Notes under the pieces: generated by a model | What the model was told of the DNA's origin: nothing | Database searches by the model: none | The model's input: only the letters and a program-made list of their open reading frames with translations | NCBI GenBank assembly: GCA_013398615.1 | Contig: VZSR01001479.1 | Coordinates: forward strand, 18,613,122-18,677,121 | Source: Brachypodius melanocephalos | Taxonomy: Eukaryota; Chordata; Aves; Passeriformes; Pycnonotidae | DNA: 64,000 nt | Direction: 5' to 3' | Part shown: piece after piece, positions 11,811 to 25,055 of the stretch | Numbering within the stretch: position 1 is the first letter of the stretch | How the letters are laid out: each line of letters starts with the position of its first letter | Position numbers and translations under genes: made by a program

Positions 11811-11832
11811 TCACCGTCTTGGTTTTTCACAT
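11811..11832 (-). CDS. VEGFA: VEGFA exon 8 coding end (8a type, CEKPRR stop)
   Basis: The last 22 coding nt complete R210 and encode CEKPRR followed by TGA (11813-11811). The C-terminal Arg is the neuropilin-1 contact in pro-angiogenic isoforms. The acceptor is TTTAACAG. Mammals have CDKPRR; Glu at this place is the bird form. The TGA is followed in frame by 78 further sense codons (see findings). No sequence resembling the human exon 8b end (SLTRKD) is seen in the first 200 nt downstream. Confidence 0.97.
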
Positions 11833-14800
11833 CTGTTAAACAGGAGAAGGAAGGAGAAAAAGAACAGGGTTTAATGTTTGTGATGGGGGTGCAACTAGGG
11901 CAGGGAAGGGAAGGAAGGGTGGTGGCTAATGGTGTTTAAGAGCACATGGTGTTAAGACATGGCATGACGTCACTGGTGGGGTGAAGTGCTGTGCAGATGG
12001 GGCAAATAAGCTGAGAATCTCAACCCCACAAACGAGTCAATGAATTCTATTCCCCCCAGGCTCATTTAGACAGAGCAGAGGGGATACTCAAACAGGGGCA
12101 AATTTAGGAGCAGAATCAGTGGCTTCCTCACAGATAAGCTGAGTGTCTTGTTTGCATCTTTGCACACCATACACACAAATACACACAAACACAGAAAAAC
12201 AAGGCTAAGCAATGCATGCAGAAAGAGACACACCCTCGGCCCTCCACCTAGCCTCTTGTTTGGGCTGGAAGCAGTGCAGAAAACAAGACCTCATGCAGAC
12301 AACAAGGTGAAAGGTAAGCCTTTTTCATTCCACTAGCTGCTGTGAGCGGAGGTTAGCACCAGAGAACAGCCTGAAGAAGCAGCAGGAGTATTGAGCGTTT
12401 ACCCTCCCCTGTAGGTCCCAATTCTAATTCTACGAGAAAGAGCAAGAGGAACTTCAGCTTAACCAGCTTTTTATCAGGAAACTGATAAGCTAACCACTCC
12501 TATGACTCCTTCCCATTTTTCTGGCCAACACATTGCCTCTGGAAAACTCCCTTAGTGCCAGTTATCCCATCACAGAGAGGCACTATCACTAAGAGAAACT
12601 ATCAAACCCCTTTTGCCATTATGACTTCTTTGGGGTATTTTTTGGTTTTTCATTGTATTTGTTACTATTTCGCACTCTTCAAACTCTGTGGGGTAATTAT
12701 AAGTTACTCTGGACTTTGGAAAGGGAGCAGGGGGGAAAAGGCCAACATTAAGTCTGGTCTCAGACTTCAGGGGTTTTGCTCACTAGGAGAAGTTTAACTC
12801 TGGAAGTTGTTCTATTCAGGCCCCTCCATCAATGACTTTCCCACAGAAATTACAGCACTCCAGAAAAATTCTCTGTATATAGAGCAGTTTCCACCATGCT
12901 GGCAGTGCCAATGCCCCTCTGGCTTGGACACAAACCATTTTCACACTCAAAGGAAGCACTTGCTACTTGCATCGGCCTTAGCCACCTAGCCAATGGATGT
13001 CTCCCCTTTTCAAGATACAGCCACAGAGGACCTTAGATCTCTCTCCCTTGTATTCTCCCCTTGAGTCACTGCCTCTGCAATATTGCAGGAACAGGAACAA
13101 TCTCCTAGATCTCTGTGAAAGGGATCTGAGTTCAGAGTCACAGCCAAGTGCTCATTAGCAACCCTATTTCTATGTCTCCCTCTACACAGGTAGGATGATC
13201 CCACACCAGAGGTGCACACATAGCCTGTGCGAGTCAAGACACCCCACTGTGTTCACCAAAGTGCTCAGGTGAGAACCGGGAATCGGTTTCTTCATGTGTC
13301 TGTGCCACAGATGGTGTGTGACAGCACTCAAATGACACATGCACAGCGTGGATCTCTGAACTAACACTAACCCCACAGTGCCTTTATGTCTCCCACCTCA
13401 CACCTGAAAAACACACCTCTGCCTTCACCCAGGTTCAGACTTAAATCTGCTCTATTCCATTCATAGTCCTGAGTGCAGCCTCTCAATCCACAACTCTGGA
13501 CAGGACATGGACAGGGAGCTGTGAGCACAGTACAAGAGAACAAGGTACTCTCCCTGGCTTTTAGAAGAACCAAGAGACAAAGGAGAATGTAGGCTAAGTC
13601 TTGAGGGAGGCTCCTAGTGGCTTTCTTCATTCTGCACACAGCAGAGCATCTACAAGCCACAGAAAAGGGCTTGGAAGACAGGGGTGGTCAAATCCAGTTA
13701 TGGATTTGTCTTTATCCAACAGTACACTCAAAGGTGCGTACAGGTAAGGTACAGTGGGATACAGACTCTCCCTCTGCCTATCTCAGCAACATGAACTCCA
13801 TTATCCTATTGTATGGTAAAGAATACCTAAGATACAAATGGCCTGTCTCTGGGAGACATGCCCATCCAAGACCTGAGAGCACACCTGAAATGTACAGCTG
13901 CCCTCTGACACAGGGAAACTCTGTCCTCACCCCAGTTAGCCCCTCTCTGGCCCACGCAGGACAGAGAAAAGAAGTAATCAAATAGCACTGATGCCAGAAG
14001 TCAGCAGGAAGCAAGCTCCCCCCCTCTTTCTCTTTCTCTCTCTTTCTCTGCGTGTTTCATCCTTCAGGACACAAACCTGCAAGTGCGCTCGTTTAACTCA
14101 AGCTGCCTCGACTTGCAACGTGAGTCTGTGAATTTGCAGGAACATTTACAGGTCTGGGGATCTTGTACAAACAAGTGCTTTCTCCTCTCTGAGCAAGGCT
14201 CACAGTGACTGCAAAAAGGCAAAAGGAAAGATGTCTAAGCTACAGCGCTTCAGCAGAAAGAAAATACACATGCAACACCCTGAACATCAAAGCAATCCCC
14301 TTGCCCCCTCCCGCAGCCCTCATGCTGCCCACTGGAGTGCCGTGGGCTGATGGATTTTCCAGCAGCACCTCGACAGCTCCAGGGCAGCAACCCCTTGCAT
14401 TAGCGCAGAGAAAGAAAACAGGCCTTCTGCACAGTATTCACAAATGCTGCATTGGATCCATTGGCTCAGGCCAGAGGGAGTAAGAAGGGGAAAGCAAGGA
14501 TGGGAAGGTGAGAGGTCCCAGCCAGCTACTGACACATCAGTGAAAGGAGTTCTCTGAAGTGGACTATTCGAGTAGAAAGAGGCCAGCAGCTAAACGAGTT
14601 AAGTACACGGGGTCTCTCCTTCCCTGGAAAGCAGCTGGGCTCCAGCATCACATGCTGACCCCTGCAGCTGGCACTGCCCTCCTTTCTATAAGCCCCGTCC
14701 CAACCTTGCCACCTAAGAGTCTCCTATGGAGGGACCATGAATTTACAATGCAGAATTTTGTGAACCACCATGAGAGAGGCAGAGCGAAAGAGACAGGGAG

Positions 14801-17800
14801 AGAGAAGCCACCAAATCCAGCAGAAAGAAAAAAAAAAAAAAAAACAGACAGAGAGCCCCCCTGGCTCCCCAGCACCCCCTCTCTGGCTTCCCGCTGTCCC
14901 ACCTCTCCTCTCCACCTGTGACTCCACCAGACACGCACACACGTGTGCACACACACACACATACACACATGCATGGCAGATGCCAGCCTGCCTGTCACCA
15001 GTCATCACAGCAGTGAGGGCACAATACAAGTAGTGGAAAGCAGATGACAGAGTTGCAACAGGAAGGTGTGAAGAGGTGCAGGGTACTCATCCACCCACCA
15101 CACTCTTGTGCTTTGGGACAATGGTTGCCACTGATGATTAGAGAGCTAAGCAAGCTAAAGCCACCTTCCCTGAGATAGCCTTAGTGCCAGAGCAGTGCCA
15201 CCACCAGTGCTGCCCCTGCAGGATCTGCAGCCCACCAGTGACTGGGGAGGGAGGGTGAGATTTGAGCGAGCAGCAAGCAGGCAGATTGGTTTGGGGAGAG
15301 GGAGGGAAGAGAGTCTACAAGCAGAGGACACAAACGTACAAGCTGAGTGGTTTGTACCGGCCTTTCTTGCGCTTTCTCTTTTGACCCTTCCCCCTTCCTC
15401 GCTTTGATTTTCTGGAAGAAAAACAAAAAAAAAAAAAAAGAGAAAGAGAGAGAGGGGGAAAGAAAGGGAGAGATAGAGAGAAAACGGAAGAAAATGCAAG
15501 GAAAAAGAGAAAAAAATACAGCCATGTGCCTTGCTGGGAAGGGAGAAGCACATGAGGCAGGACTGGAGGGTAAATCCCAGGGCCGAAGCGCAGATCTCGA
15601 CCTCGCACACACATTCACTGGCTCCGGCGCTCCTGTCAGCTCTGCAACCAGCCTGCCCACAGCCAAGCCAACACCAGGGAACCCAGCAGAGAACACCACC
15701 TGCAAGGCTGCTGCCAGCAGAGGTGGATCTGCTGGAGCCTCAGAGGGGCACCTGCCCCCTCCAGAGAGGGGCAGTGGGAAAGGGGCAGGGGGTGAGAGGG
15801 AGTAGGAACAGAAAGCTTTGTGAAAGCATCACGCGCTGCAGTGAGTGCAGACAACCATTTCAGGCGACAAGCACAGGCGCACAACGACTGACAAAAGGCA
15901 ACCCGAGTGAAAGGGCTCTCTACAGGGAAGAGGAAACCACTCTGACCTGATGCACTGCCCAGCACTGGGCCTAGGAGGGGGCAGCTGAGCTCCAGTAGCT
16001 CTGCTGCAGGGCAGCGGCAATCCGGCCTTGGGATGGGAGCACTCCACAGACAAGGGAGGAGATCTGATCTACACAGCACTGCTGTGTGGGAGAGGGTTAT
16101 CCAACCTGAAGGCTTTGCTCAATCACCTCACCTCCTGCCTGCAGCTCAGAGGACTCCAGGAGACCTTACTTGTATGTCTGTAACATCTCCTCTGGCAGCC
16201 TCCATTCTGAGTACTGAAGAGTAAAGAGGGGGAAGAGGAAGGCCTGACCTAGTTATTTTACCCAGAAGATAATCAGCAATCAGCTTTCAGTTCTTCCCTT
16301 CTTTCCCTCCTGTGACCTCCCATGTGGATCTGACAGACAGACAAGCAGATGGAGCCAAGGCACTGACTCCATTCTGAAAAATTCACCGGTTGCCTCTGAT
16401 TCTTGGGCAGGAGCTGAGCAGGCAGGGGCTAGGACATGCTGTCCCAGACACTAACCATGGATCCCTATGGGCCATTGAGAGCACAGGGAGCGAGGGAGGC
16501 TGGAGCCTGTACTGCTCCTTGAGCAACATTAGCACAGGAGCAAGGGAGAGACATGCAAGGAGCAGGCCCTAGGCAAAGCACCAGGGCTTGTCAGGCAAAT
16601 GAGTCCCAGCTCTGAGGCAGTTCAGCAAAGGCTCCCTCGTTCCCTGGTGCAGCCCACCTCGGGAGAGAGCTGTCAAAGGGAATTGGGGGGACAGAAGAGA
16701 AAGCACCATAGGTGTCTCCTAGGCCCTGTTAAGGTTGTCTCACTGGAACGAGTGTCAGAGCATCAGCTCAGTCCCGGTTCTGCCCTGCATGTCAGGCAGG
16801 AGTCACAGGGAGACGGTGAGGGGAAGAAAATCAACCTGAAGGGAGGAGAGGGGTACCAATATAACAAGACTTTCAATCCAGCACAAATCAAAGCACACCA
16901 GTCTCTCCCATCCCTTCCCTTCCTTCCCTTGGGAGTGCAGAACCAGCAAAGAGCAGGCAAGGTGCTGTTAGAAGAGGAAAGTGAATGCAACACAGTCTGA
17001 GCTGGCTGCTACACCCATACCCCATCCTCACCAGAGCTCACACAGACCAAACTCTCGCACACCTTCAAACTACAGAGCCACACAGCCCGACTGTCCCCAA
17101 CACGGTCCTGTGCAGAGAGGACCATTGGCTGCACGCAGTCTGATGCAGCCAGGAGCAGATTTCCAGGGGGAGGAGGAGAGGCTGGAAGGCAGCTAGAAAC
17201 ACACAACCACCAGGAGAGAGGTGAAAGAAGCTCTCTCTCTCCTGTTTGCTCCCTCTGTCTCAGATTCAGCCTCATCTCCAAATATTTACTCCTTCCTCTC
17301 TGACTCCGCACTAAACTCTAAATGGCAGAGTTGCTTTCCCAGTCGTGCGCGGTCCAGCTGATCCTCTCACTCAGAGAGATCACTCTTTCTTTTCAATGTT
17401 GTTTCAGATTTTATGCTCGTCCCTGTGACTACTGCAGGATTAGAGCTTATTTTTCTACTTTCCACAGCCTTTTTACTTTGGGGACGAAATAAAGGGAAGG
17501 TTGTGACTTAACCACCTTCAGGCCACTGAAGCAAATCCATCAGAGTCAAAAAACCCCTCATGAAAGCCTTTACCAACACCCAGCTAGGACATCCACCTGC
17601 CTTTTACACCCTCCCAGGGCCCCACCCAACCAAAACCAGTGTCACATCCTGCATGGCATCACTCCTGCCTCCATCAAGCCTCTACTTCCACCTCTCCCTG
17701 TAGCCAGCAGAGTTCCTACCAAAGCTGCTGTGAAAGAAGCCAGCAAGTACTCACTCAAGCAGCAAGAAAAAATTAATAATAAAGAAAGGCAGCAATTTGC

Positions 17801-20800
17801 AGTAACCAGAAACACCCCAGGAAGAGGGAAGGGGAGAATGGGGGCTGCGCCTTGAATCCATTCCAGCAGGACAGACACGACAGGACTTCCCTGACTCGGG
17901 AAAAAGCATTAGGAATGACTGCCATGGCCATGGGTCATGCAAGGTCCATGTCTGGGGTATGAAGGAAGGACCATCAGATCTGGGTTTCTGTGACCACCTG
18001 GAATGGATTCAGAGCATCGCCCCATGCAGTACCATATGCCATTTCCAAAAACACCTTCTTAAAGTGAGTATATCCAACCAAAGAAAAGGGCAAGGGGCAG
18101 TGGGGAGAGGAAATGCCAACCAACCACCAAAAGAGAAAGGAGGAAAGGCTTGTCACTTACTTTTCTTGTTTGTTTTTGACATCTTTCTTTGGTCTGTGGG
18201 GAAAGACAGAACAAAGGCCTCATTAGAAGGGAGCTTATCGCGTATACTTCTGGTATTATCCCCAGTTCCCACCAAGTCCAGGGAAGGACATGCATTGCAG
18301 GATGGCCATGGCACAGGTTAAGTGGTCCGTCTCAAAGTGTTCTTGCTCTCCTGTTGACCCTTGCTGGTAGCTAGTGCCAAAAGATCCCAGAATGAAGGCT
18401 AGCACTGTCCACCTGTGACAGCTAGAGATGGAAGAGCCCTGAGAGCAGAGGGCTTCTTTTCCCAGGCTTAGCCATCCCACTGCAAACCAACCGACAAGAC
18501 TGCAGAAGCATCTGAACAAGAGTCCCAACCCAATGTCAGAAAAAAGGAAAGGCTCAGAGAAAGTTTATTGCAAGAGGAACCAGTGCTGCTCCATTCTCAC
18601 CTGCAGTCACATTTACTGTGCTGTAAGAAGCTCATGTGTGATATGTGCTGACTCTGATGGGGTTTAATTCTCATGATCTGGAATGAAAGAAACAGAGAGG
18701 GTCACTGCCTATACACTCTTCATATTCATAGCTCCAAATCAGGCTGCTGTGCAGCAAAGCATTCACACCCCAGGTGCTCCTGGGAAGAGCAGGGCAGAGT
18801 TCAAGCTGGCTCTGAGGCCTCATGCTTCCAGTCAGGGAAGGCCTTTGATCACAAGCGAGCAGCAACACCAGACTTGTGCCAAAGCTCTGTTTGCTTGTGC
18901 ATGTCCAGTGCCAGCACTGGTGGACTGCCTTGGAAACAGGCATGGGAGAGGGTGTATGTACCACCATAGCAAGGTTCTCCATGAGCTCTCCCTGGCTGAT
19001 GCTGGACAGACAGTAGCTGAATATCCAGCCTGCTCGTGCAGAAGCCATGCTTCAGTCTCACACAAGGGTCCCAATCGAAAATTCCAAATCTAACTCCTTT
19101 TCCTTAAGCCATCACTCCCTTCCAGCTGACATCTCACTTTCTCAATAACTTGACACACAAAATAAATCTGGAGATCTGTGTTTAAAAGTCCTACAAAGCC
19201 AGACACCACCCAGACCCCAGCCCCATGTACCTCCAAGGAAGTTGTTTAGAACCTATGGAATATTGTCGCATTCTCTTAACCCAGAACATGGCTGGAAAAC
19301 TAGCTCTAGAGATCTGCTTAAGTGCCTCTGACGCTTTACAGGCATGCAAGCATACCAGTCAAGGACTGCAATTCAGCAAGGAATGGTAGGAAGAAAGCCA
19401 TCCCTAATTACATCAAGCTAGTATGCTCTGGCCCAGGCTGGAGCCTGTAAGTGAAAAGCAGGGTGAGGAACCATGAAAGAGCACAGGCAGGTTCTCCAAG
19501 AGAGTTCAAACAGAGCCCAAATTTCAAATAAAAGGACCTGCTGGTTAATCACTTAGCACTGCACATCTCTCATCAATATTAAAAAGTGACAGCAATATTT
19601 ATAGTGGCCATTCAAGAGGCTAAGGGACAAAAGTAGGTAAGGGAGCTACAGGTTACAGGTAATTGGCACTAGCATGATTTTGGACATGAGCTGGGATCCA
19701 GCCTGACAGACAAGGGCAGGATCCCAAACAAAGCTCTCTAAAGCAATCTGCATCTTCTTCATAGGCCCAGCCTTTGCTATCATGGCCATCTCTGTCTCTT
19801 CCAAGAAATGAATTCAACAGCCTCCAAACAAAGGAGGAAGATGCCCAGAGGCAGAAAGGCTTTTCCAGCTGACACAGAAGCAGTTTGTTTCTTAGAGCAC
19901 CTTTAACCCATGCTCTGCCAGGGTAGCTAATGACCCAAATTCCCTGCTCTCTTGGTACAGGCTGACCTCACATGCCCTTCAGGAGAGAGTACTGACAGAT
20001 TCTCCCCTTTCGCCCTACTCAGCTGCCTTCAGAACAACACCTATGTGTAGAGTTAAAGTGGAGCAAGGGCCCAAGGAGTATCGTCTTTGGGAACTTGGAG
20101 ATAACACCATCAGAAATGCTCCTTTGCATAAATGCTTCTTTGCATGCTCCTACCTACTGTATTTGGGCAAGAGCCAAAAACCAGACTTTTCTCTTAGCCT
20201 TAAACAGACACAGGCAACTCAACTTTTAACCCTGTGTGGCATAATACAGAACACCAGAGTCAGAAGAGAGGTTCCCTGGATAGGCTGCACTTCCTCTGAA
20301 TTAGCTGGGAGCTGGGACTTGGGGTGGCTGTGATGGCTGGCCTCCTTCCTTCCAAACAAGCACGGCAGATTGCAAGCTGGACCCTCACCTCCATTGTGAC
20401 GTTGTACACATCCACAGGGACGCATTCTAGGCCCTCATCGCCGCAGCAACCCGCACATCTCATCAGAGGCACGCAGGATGGCTTGAATATGTACTCCACC
20501 TCATCAGGGTACTCCTGGAAAATGTCCACCAGGGTCTCAATAGTCCTGCAGAAGCTGCGCTCGTAGACTTCCAGGAATTTGATAACTAAAAGAGGAATGG
20601 AGGGAATAAGTTAATGCAAACTTAGCTCAGGAATGTCTAGTGCTTCACCCCTTAAAGTGAGCCAGACAGTTGCAACACAACTACCCTATGCTCTTCACTA
20701 ACAGTCTTGAAGGCCTAAACCCTTTGTCTGTGCTCTACATTCACACACATCAAGTGGGAAGGGAAAAAGACTATCTCCTCCTACAGCTGATTCAGGGCGA

Positions 20801-23800
20801 AGGCAAGACGGACCAGAGGACCTCACTGTTTGCCTCCCTGGTACCATGATGCATGCCACAGGTGACTCTTCCCCAAACTCTTCTCTGCTATTCCCCATAC
20901 TCCTGGTATCCAGCCACTAAGAATATGAGCTCAGCCAAAAAACCACTGAAGCTGCAGCAGATAACCTGCACTCTGGATTAAGGTCCTACACTGGTTTGCC
21001 CTTTACTCCCTTTCAAAACAGCCAGTGGATGCCCCAGTGGGTTTTAAAGCCAGAAGCATCCTTTTTTCAGACCTCATCACACAGACACTTCAAAGAGCAA
21101 GCAGAGGCTCTAAACCATGGAGCTATGCACCTTCCTGTCATCTACCTCTTTTGGCCATGCAGAACATGCAGCTTAGCAGGTCACCATGGAACCATGACAG
21201 CATCCACTACAAGTCACAGCCTCCGTGTCTCCACACGAACCACTTTCCCAGACTGAGAAACCAAGCCACTCACTGAAAAATTCAAAGTAGGCTCTCAGCA
21301 CCTCCAGGATTAACCAGACTATATATCTGGCTACTGAACCACAATGAGACAGTGTGGGAGGGGGAACAGGGTGGATCTGCCAGTATCCCATGCCTTCCCT
21401 GCGAATGGAGCAAACGCTAACTGCTTGCGATCTGCACTGATTTCACAAGCGTTTCTCAATATTTCCCAGTCTTGCCAAAGTTTCATTCTGCTGCTTGGTC
21501 AAGGGTTGGAGAGATTTAAAGAGATGAGAGATAGTATAGATAAGTACACACACACAAACCCAGGTGATAGTATAGTACTGCAAACAGTGAGTATCTCGAG
21601 CCCTCCAGGACTCCTAGCTCTAGCACCACACTGGCAAGAGAGGATGTCTGACACGGAGCAGAGGGTAAGAGTATGCACAAGGAGATAGTACCTGCCCTGT
21701 GCTGTTATGCACTCTAATGATCCACCTGTACAGTATGCAGAGTCCTCCAGCACCAAGGTTGATAACTCAGAGTGATAAGAGCAAACTGCTTGCATCATGG
21801 AAAATAATGGTCTCCAGTAAGCGTTTCTAAAGTGCCCTGAACTTGTGACAAACTGGCATAAAGGTTACTTTGCCACAAAAATGTGAAAGCTGTAGGGCTT
21901 GGAGCTCACAGCCCGCAGTTAATTGTTGAAAGTTAATTCTAGGTCATGCAGGGCTGACAGTGCCATAGTGCTGAAGTGCTGAGAGTGGGTACAAGAGGGG
22001 AGGAGCTTCCATCCAAGGAGTTTGAAGTGTCAGAGAGCGTGAGCAGCTATTAAAAGAGAAAGTGGCTTGTGAAAGGGAAATGTAGCCTGGCAGGCATGGA
22101 CTGCTTGTTGGTATTCCTTCTCTAGAAGACATGTTTCTGTTCCTTGTTCCTTCTCTTCCTCTTCCCTCCTCCCCTAGCTGCCCTATGTCTCCTGTCTGTT
22201 CTCCTATCTTGTCTGTGACTACCTCCTTCTCCTCCTTCTTCCTGTTCCCCTTTGGAGTGACCTTAGTCACCGCCTATGTTCCAACAAGTTGAACAATTTA
22301 ATATGTGGGAAATTCTGCAGGCACAAAGACAGTCGCTGAACTGCACTGTTGATTATTCACACTGTGCCAGACACATGATCTGAGAACTCTGGCAGTAAAG
22401 GCATAGTTCAGGATAAAAATGCTTACAGACCTACGTCAAGGGGAGGGACACAAAGTAAGAGGGAGGGAAAGCAGCAGTTACCTGTGCAGATCAAATGCTG
22501 CTCACCACACCAGTCTGGGGCATAAAGGAGGCAGAAACCGAAACAGAGTAGAAAAGTGAAGTGAAACTGACTGACGCCTGCCATGCTTTCCTAAATGTTT
22601 GCACTACCCAACCATTTGGATTATACCAGAGAATCCAGTTTAAAGATTGGCCCAAGAACAGCACATTCAACTTCTTCTGCAGGGCCTTTGCTTTCACAGC
22701 TGCACTCTGACAACTATACTTGAGATCTGGGAGATTTGACAGAACCACATCCTTCCCATGAAGAATCTGGGGAGTTTCTACCTTTACTTTAACACATGAT
22801 GGTTTTCCAAAGTCTGAATCAGCCTCTGAAAAGGAACCAGGGAATCTTTCCCTAGCTACCAGTCAGAAAATCTTGCCACAAAAGGCAAGTTGCCTTATTT
22901 TGGTGGACACAGAGCATTCACACGGAGACTGCGCAACACTCTGTAAGTTCATCTGCACAGTTACCACCCAAACCAAACTGGAGTCAACCTCAAAGCAAAG
23001 CCCTGCCCCTTCTACCATACCTACACTTACTTCTATGTACTGTGAGTTAGATTCCACATTTTGCTGAGCTGATTCTGCTTGTGCTCCCTTTCCATTGGTT
23101 GTGTAACAAATGGAAGAAGGTCTCTTTCACGGGGAAGCACAGGAAGGTCACCGAAGGACTAACCACTAGGTCTGCTCCCTTCCTGCAATCTGGGCTTCAG
23201 CCCACATTAGAAGTTAATCCCACAATTAAGTCACACTCCTACCCTACAAAACACCTCCAAATTTGAGTCAGAGGTTCTTCATCGTGAATGGAGGGGGAAG
23301 TAAGGCTAAAATACAGACAGGACCCATTCTTCAAGGCAGAGTTTAAGTTCAAATTTGGAGCAGCTGAGTGAAAACATGCTGGACTAGAAAAGGAAAAAGT
23401 CTATGATCATTTTGTCTCCCTCACCATCAGTGACTTAGCAGCAATACAGACATACTGCTATTTTAAAAATAAAAGTGCAGCCACAAGTGCTGGTGGTTTC
23501 CTTTATTTATACCAGAAAATCTTTTCCCGTGAAACAAGGAGTGTTTGTCTGACTCTTCTACAACTTCCTGTGCCACAAAACATGTGGAAGCCTCTCTTGA
23601 GGACAAAAGGGTAGGAGCTGAAGCTAAAATAACAGTCTCCAACCAGAGTTAAATCCATCCCAAATAAAAACCTGTCACAGCTTGACATCTCAGAGAAAAC
23701 ATAAAATGGCCAAAGACACAAACCCACCTTTCATCACAAGCCCCTAAGAGCTTCAATGGAAGGAACTACAGGACTGCCCACCGGTAACAGAGGCCCCTCA

Positions 23801-25023
23801 TCATCTCCACTTCACAGAGGATAAACTGAGGTTTAGAGAGAGGACCTCTAAGGTCAAAGCATGGGACAGAAGTAGAGCCAGCAAGGTAATGCCAGGAGTC
23901 CTGACTTCTATTTCACAGTTGTATCTACATTGCAGAACCTGAAACAGCACCAGGACAATAACGCTGAAGTCTCACCACTTATATTGCCAGACCAGCTTCT
24001 CCTGCAATCCCATCAGCCTTCTTGTGACAGAAGTTAATTCTGTTTGATTCTTTCCCTCCCCAGGAGGGATTTGTTGGACACAACAAACGGCACAGATGAG
24101 GACACTAACTCTTTTCTACCAACAGCAGAGAACTGGTTACCAAAATAAGCCTCACAGCAGGCTCCATCTTGATCCCTCTAGAGTCACTGAACCTTCCTTC
24201 TTCTGTTGACTTCAGCAGGAGCAAGGGTCAAGCACAACAGGCGGCAGCCCACCAGCAAATCAGAAATTTTGCCCGTGCAAAATGGACACCTATCTCAAGC
24301 ACAGCCTGCCACAAACCTCTGGCAACACACACGGAGTCTGTCACACCAATAAAGTCACAGAAATTGAAACAGACTGCTATTAAAAAAAAACAAACAAAAC
24401 CAAGCCAATCTGCGCCCACACTGCTGGAGCCCTCTGCTGACCTCCGGCTGGAATAACGCTGAAGGTCACAGTCTGTGGGATCCCTGCAAGACATCCGCCA
24501 GATCCTGCCATGCAACAAGTGATCTGCTCTGCTATGCAGGTAAGGAGAAATTACGGTCAGGATGGTCTTAAAGCCGGTGATGATCACCTCAGCCTGAAGG
24601 TTCCAAAATCCACAGCCCTTTTATCCCACTGCTGAACTGAGGACTGCAGACAGAAGCCAACCTCCTGACACACACAGGGCTTCACGAGACAGGGAGCTTG
24701 CAGGAGGTGCCTCTGATTAACCCAGGGGCTGACTGCCCTTCTGCTCTACATTTACTTGCATTAACCAACGAGGCAGGTGACACTGTCACAAGCTGGCCTT
24801 TGGGCAACCGGAAAGACACAAGATCACAGCAGCTGCAGAGGCACCACCTTGCTTCCCTGCCAGGCAATGGTTCTGTCCGTACTGGACCACCAGGAACAAA
24901 TTAGTAGAACCTATCAGATCATAATGCTGTATCCTGAATCTGCAAAGTCTGCTAGCCCAAACCAGAATAAAAAGGTGTATTTTTGAAACCTGGCTCTTTA
25001 CAGTGCTTAGCAATCTCCTGACT

Positions 25024-25055
<32 letters not shown>

